Below, one piece after another: positions 61,696 through 64,000 of a stretch of 64,000 nt of DNA. The number at the start of each line of letters is the position of its first letter. The first letter of the stretch is position 1. Origin of the DNA: Pseudonocardia phyllosphaerae (lineage in GTDB: Bacteria; Actinomycetota; Actinomycetes; Mycobacteriales; Pseudonocardiaceae). The DNA is taken from NCBI RefSeq assembly GCF_046546475.1, contig NZ_JBKGXS010000006.1:248001-312000 (forward strand). The letters are read 5' to 3'. The position numbers and the translations under genes were made by a program. A model generated the notes under the pieces. It saw only the letters and a program-made list of their open reading frames with translations. It searched no databases and had not been told where the DNA came from.

Positions 61696-62918
61696 CCGCC
61701 ACGAACGACACCACCGACCAGGCCGGCACCGAGCGGCCCGAGGCCGCCGGGGTCACCGCCGCGCGCGGGTTCCGGGCCGCCGGGCTCGTCGCCGGGATCA
61801 AGAAGTCCGGCAACCCCGACCTCGCCCTGGTCGTCAACGACGGGCCGCGCTTCGACGCCGCCGGGGTGTTCACCCGCAACCAGGTCAAGGCCGCGCCCGT
61901 GCTGTGGTCGCAGCAGGTCCTGGAATCCGGGGCACTGCGGGCGGTCGTCCTCAACTCCGGCGGGGCGAACGCCTGCACCGGCCCCGAGGGCTTCCAGACC
62001 GCGCACGCCACCGCGGAGAAGGTCGCCGAGGAGCTGGGCTGCGGCGCGGTCGAGGTCGCGGTGTGCTCCACCGGGCTGATCGGCGAGCAGCTGCCGCGCG
62101 AGACCGTGCTCGCCGGGGTGACGGCGGCGACCGGTGAGCTGGCGGACACACCCGAGGCCGGTACGGCCGCCGCCCGGGCGATCATGACGACCGACACCCT
62201 CCCGAAGGAGGCCGGCGTCGCGGACCCGGCCGGCTGGAGCGTCGGCGGCATCACCAAGGGCGCCGGGATGATCGCGCCGTCGATGGCGACCATGCTCACG
62301 GTGCTCACCACCGACGCCGTCGTCGACCGCTCGACGCTCGACGCCGCCCTGCACGAGGCCGTGCGCTACAGCTTCGACCGGCTCGACGTCGACGGCTCGA
62401 TGTCCACCAACGACACCGTGCTCGTGCTGGCCTCCGGCGCGTCCGGGATCGAGGCGGATCCGGCGGTGTTCACCGCGGCCCTGACCCGGACCTGCCGGGA
62501 CCTCGCCGCGCAGATGCAGGCCGACGCCGAGGGCGTCACCAAGCGGATCACCGTGCGGGTCACCGGCGCCGCTTCCGAGGACGACGCGGTGGTCGTCGCC
62601 CGCACGATCGCCCGCGACGCCCTGGTGAAGACGGCGATGTTCGGCTCCGACCCCAACTGGGGCCGGGTCGCGGCCGCCGCCGGGTACGCCGACGCCCACG
62701 TCGACCCCGAGCGGCTCGACGTGACGATCAACGGGGTCCTGCTGTGCAAGGGTGCCGTCGTCGCCGGGGACCGCGCCGACTGCGACCTCTCGGGCCAGGA
62801 CGTGCTGGTCGAGGTCGAGCTGGGTCTGGCCGGCGGGGTCGAGGGCAACACCGCGGAGATCCGCACCACCGACCTGTCGCACGCCTACGTGGAGGAGAAC
62901 AGTGCCTACTCCTCCTGA
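61692..62918 (+). CDS. argJ: Glutamate N-acetyltransferase / amino-acid N-acetyltransferase
   Basis: The 408-aa protein has GFRAAGLVAGIKKSGNPDLA, FTRNQVKAAPV, VLNSGGANACTGPEG, MTTDTLPKE and the self-cleavage site KGAGMIAPSMATML, in which the Thr after Ala becomes the N-terminal nucleophile of the beta chain. It recycles the acetyl group between N-acetylornithine and glutamate. It overlaps argC by four bases and argB by 17. Confidence 0.97.
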   Translation: MTATNDTTDQAGTERPEAAGVTAARGFRAAGLVAGIKKSGNPDLALVVNDGPRFDAAGVFTRNQVKAAPVLWSQQVLESGALRAVVLNSGGANACTGPEGFQTAHATAEKVAEELGCGAVEVAVCSTGLIGEQLPRETVLAGVTAATGELADTPEAGTAAARAIMTTDTLPKEAGVADPAGWSVGGITKGAGMIAPSMATMLTVLTTDAVVDRSTLDAALHEAVRYSFDRLDVDGSMSTNDTVLVLASGASGIEADPAVFTAALTRTCRDLAAQMQADAEGVTKRITVRVTGAASEDDAVVVARTIARDALVKTAMFGSDPNWGRVAAAAGYADAHVDPERLDVTINGVLLCKGAVVAGDRADCDLSGQDVLVEVELGLAGGVEGNTAEIRTTDLSHAYVEENSAYSS

Positions 62919-63903
62919 GCCGCTCCCGTCGTCGGAGTCGCGCCCGCAGCCGCAGGTGGCCCCGAGTCCGGAGACCCCGGGCCGGCTGAAGCGCGCGGGG
63001 GAGAAGGCCGCGGTCCTGGCCGAGGCGCTGCCCTGGCTGCAGCGCTTCCACGGCCGCGTCGTCGTCGTGAAGTACGGCGGCAACGCCATGGTCGACGAGG
63101 ACCTCAAGCAGGCGTTCGCGCTGGACATGGTGTTCCTGCGGCTGGCAGGCATCCACCCGGTCGTCGTGCACGGCGGCGGCCCGCAGATCAGCGCGATGCT
63201 GACCCGGCTCGGCATGCCCGGGGAGTTCCGCGGCGGGCTGCGGGTCACCACGCCGGAGACCATGGAGATCGTCCGGATGGTGCTGTTCGGCCAGGTCGGC
63301 CGGGAGCTCGTCGGGCTGATCAACCAGCACGGGCCGCTCGCGGTCGGGCTGTCCGGTGAGGACGCGGGGCTGTTCACCGCGGAGAAGCGCACCGCCCTGG
63401 TCGGTGGTGAGGCGGTCGACATCGGCCTCGTCGGCGACGTCACCGAGGTCAACCCGGACGCGGTGCTCGACATCGTCGCGGCGGGCCGGATCCCGGTCGT
63501 CGCCGGGGTCGCCCCGGACGCCGACGGGCAGGTCCACAACATCAACGCCGACAGCGCCGCCGCCGCGCTGGCCGGTGCCCTCGACGCCGCGAAGCTCGTG
63601 GTGCTCACCGACGTCGAGGGGCTCTACGCCAACTACCCCGACCCGGACTCGATCATCACCTCGCTGACCGCGGGGCAGCTCGAGCCGATGCTCCCGCGGC
63701 TGGAGAGCGGGATGGCGCCGAAGATGGAGGCCTGCCTGCGGGCGGTGCGGTCCGGCGTCGGGCAGGCCCACGTGATCGACGGGCGGGTGCCGCACTCGGT
63801 GCTGCTCGAGGTCTTCACACACGAGGGTGTCGGCACGATGGTCCTCCCGGACCCCGAGCCGGCTCCGCACGACAGCAGCGAGGACGGGGTGACGCAGTCA
63901 TGA
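62902..63903 (+). CDS. argB: Acetylglutamate kinase
   Basis: The 333-aa protein has VVVVKYGGNAMVDEDLKQAF, VVVHGGGPQISAML (phosphate-binding glycine loop), LVGLINQHGPLAVGLSGEDA and NINADSAAAALAGALDAAKL, as in the amino-acid kinase family. It phosphorylates N-acetylglutamate and is usually arginine-inhibited. The N-terminal 30 residues are a Pro/Ser-rich addition. GTG 62902 has GGAGGAG upstream inside argJ. The stop overlaps the argD ATG. Confidence 0.96.
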   Translation: MPTPPEPLPSSESRPQPQVAPSPETPGRLKRAGEKAAVLAEALPWLQRFHGRVVVVKYGGNAMVDEDLKQAFALDMVFLRLAGIHPVVVHGGGPQISAMLTRLGMPGEFRGGLRVTTPETMEIVRMVLFGQVGRELVGLINQHGPLAVGLSGEDAGLFTAEKRTALVGGEAVDIGLVGDVTEVNPDAVLDIVAAGRIPVVAGVAPDADGQVHNINADSAAAALAGALDAAKLVVLTDVEGLYANYPDPDSIITSLTAGQLEPMLPRLESGMAPKMEACLRAVRSGVGQAHVIDGRVPHSVLLEVFTHEGVGTMVLPDPEPAPHDSSEDGVTQS

Positions 63904-64000
63904 CGACCCAGGCGCAGCGGTGGCAGGCCGCGCTGATGAACAACTACGGCACCCCGCCGCTGACCCTGGTCCGCGGCGAGGGCGCCCACGTGTGGGACTC
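63900..64000 (+). CDS. argD: Acetylornithine aminotransferase, N-terminal part
   Basis: Only the first 33 codons are in the window: MTTQAQRWQAALMNNYGTPP and then LTLVRGEGAHVWDS. The MNNYGTPPLTLVRGEGAHVWD stretch is the usual N-terminus of ArgD-type PLP aminotransferases, and the position after argB fits the arginine operon. ATG overlaps the argB stop (ATGA). Confidence 0.9.
   Translation, partial: MTTQAQRWQAALMNNYGTPPLTLVRGEGAHVWD

Overview
The window is very GC-rich (third codon positions almost all G or C), uses many GTG starts, and carries a gene order familiar from Mycobacterium tuberculosis: ceoB/ceoC, the permease and TRAM methyltransferase, then pdtaR, rpsA, coaE, DUF402, uvrB, MBL hydrolase, uvrA, infC-rpmI-rplT, a TrmH-type methyltransferase, pheST and argCJBD. 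This points to the chromosome of a high-GC actinobacterium, probably Pseudonocardiaceae (Pseudonocardia-like). The genus is an inference from gene content and style, not from an alignment.

Layout. 1-6.0 kb: end of a DUF3159 protein, a TrkA-type K+ regulator pair, an APC permease coupled to an RNA methyltransferase, a 52-aa protein and a metallophosphoesterase. 6.1-7.8 kb: a tRNA-Leu(CAA) with an unusually short variable arm, a LAGLIDADG homing-endonuclease-like gene right behind it, then pdtaR. 7.9-20.6 kb: substrate-binding lipoprotein, thioesterase, carbonic anhydrase, methyltransferase, rpsA, lipoprotein, coaE-GrpB fusion, sigma factor with membrane partner, DUF402 and uvrB. 20.7-32.0 kb, more accessory: GT-C glycosyltransferase, GAF activator with acetoin-reductase-like SDR, a secreted hydrolase fused to an ABC ATPase plus permease, a yybP-ykoY-type manganese riboswitch before a TerC/Alx protein, a phosphodiesterase with no ATG/GTG/TTG start, FKBP and an antiporter-like protein.

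32.0-38.8 kb is the most distinctive block: on the minus strand, rubredoxin, an R2-like diiron protein, a small cupredoxin-like protein, a PQQ alcohol dehydrogenase with lanthanide-type residues, then pqqA-pqqB-pqqC-pqqD-pqqE. The 30-aa pqqA is followed by a 17-bp triplicated tail and a strong hairpin. Together these could make PQQ, oxidise an alcohol or aldehyde, and pass electrons onward without an obvious cytochrome.

38.9-48.6 kb: S9 peptidase, RNase HI, a cysteine-rich secreted-domain protein, two MFS transporters, an orphan HicB-like protein, a DUF2000/AraC pair and an MBL hydrolase. 48.7-64 kb is mostly housekeeping: uvrA with a LexA box, a GT2 enzyme, infC (ATC start, structured leader), rpmI, rplT, SpoU methyltransferase, pheST, a lipoprotein, and the arginine operon behind a promoter overlapped by an ARG box. 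The window ends inside argD.

A recurring regulatory theme is a TANNNT hexamer (very often TAGCGT) 6-9 nt upstream of the start codon with no Shine-Dalgarno sequence. I see this at about thirteen genes; it suggests leaderless mRNAs and was used to choose several starts.
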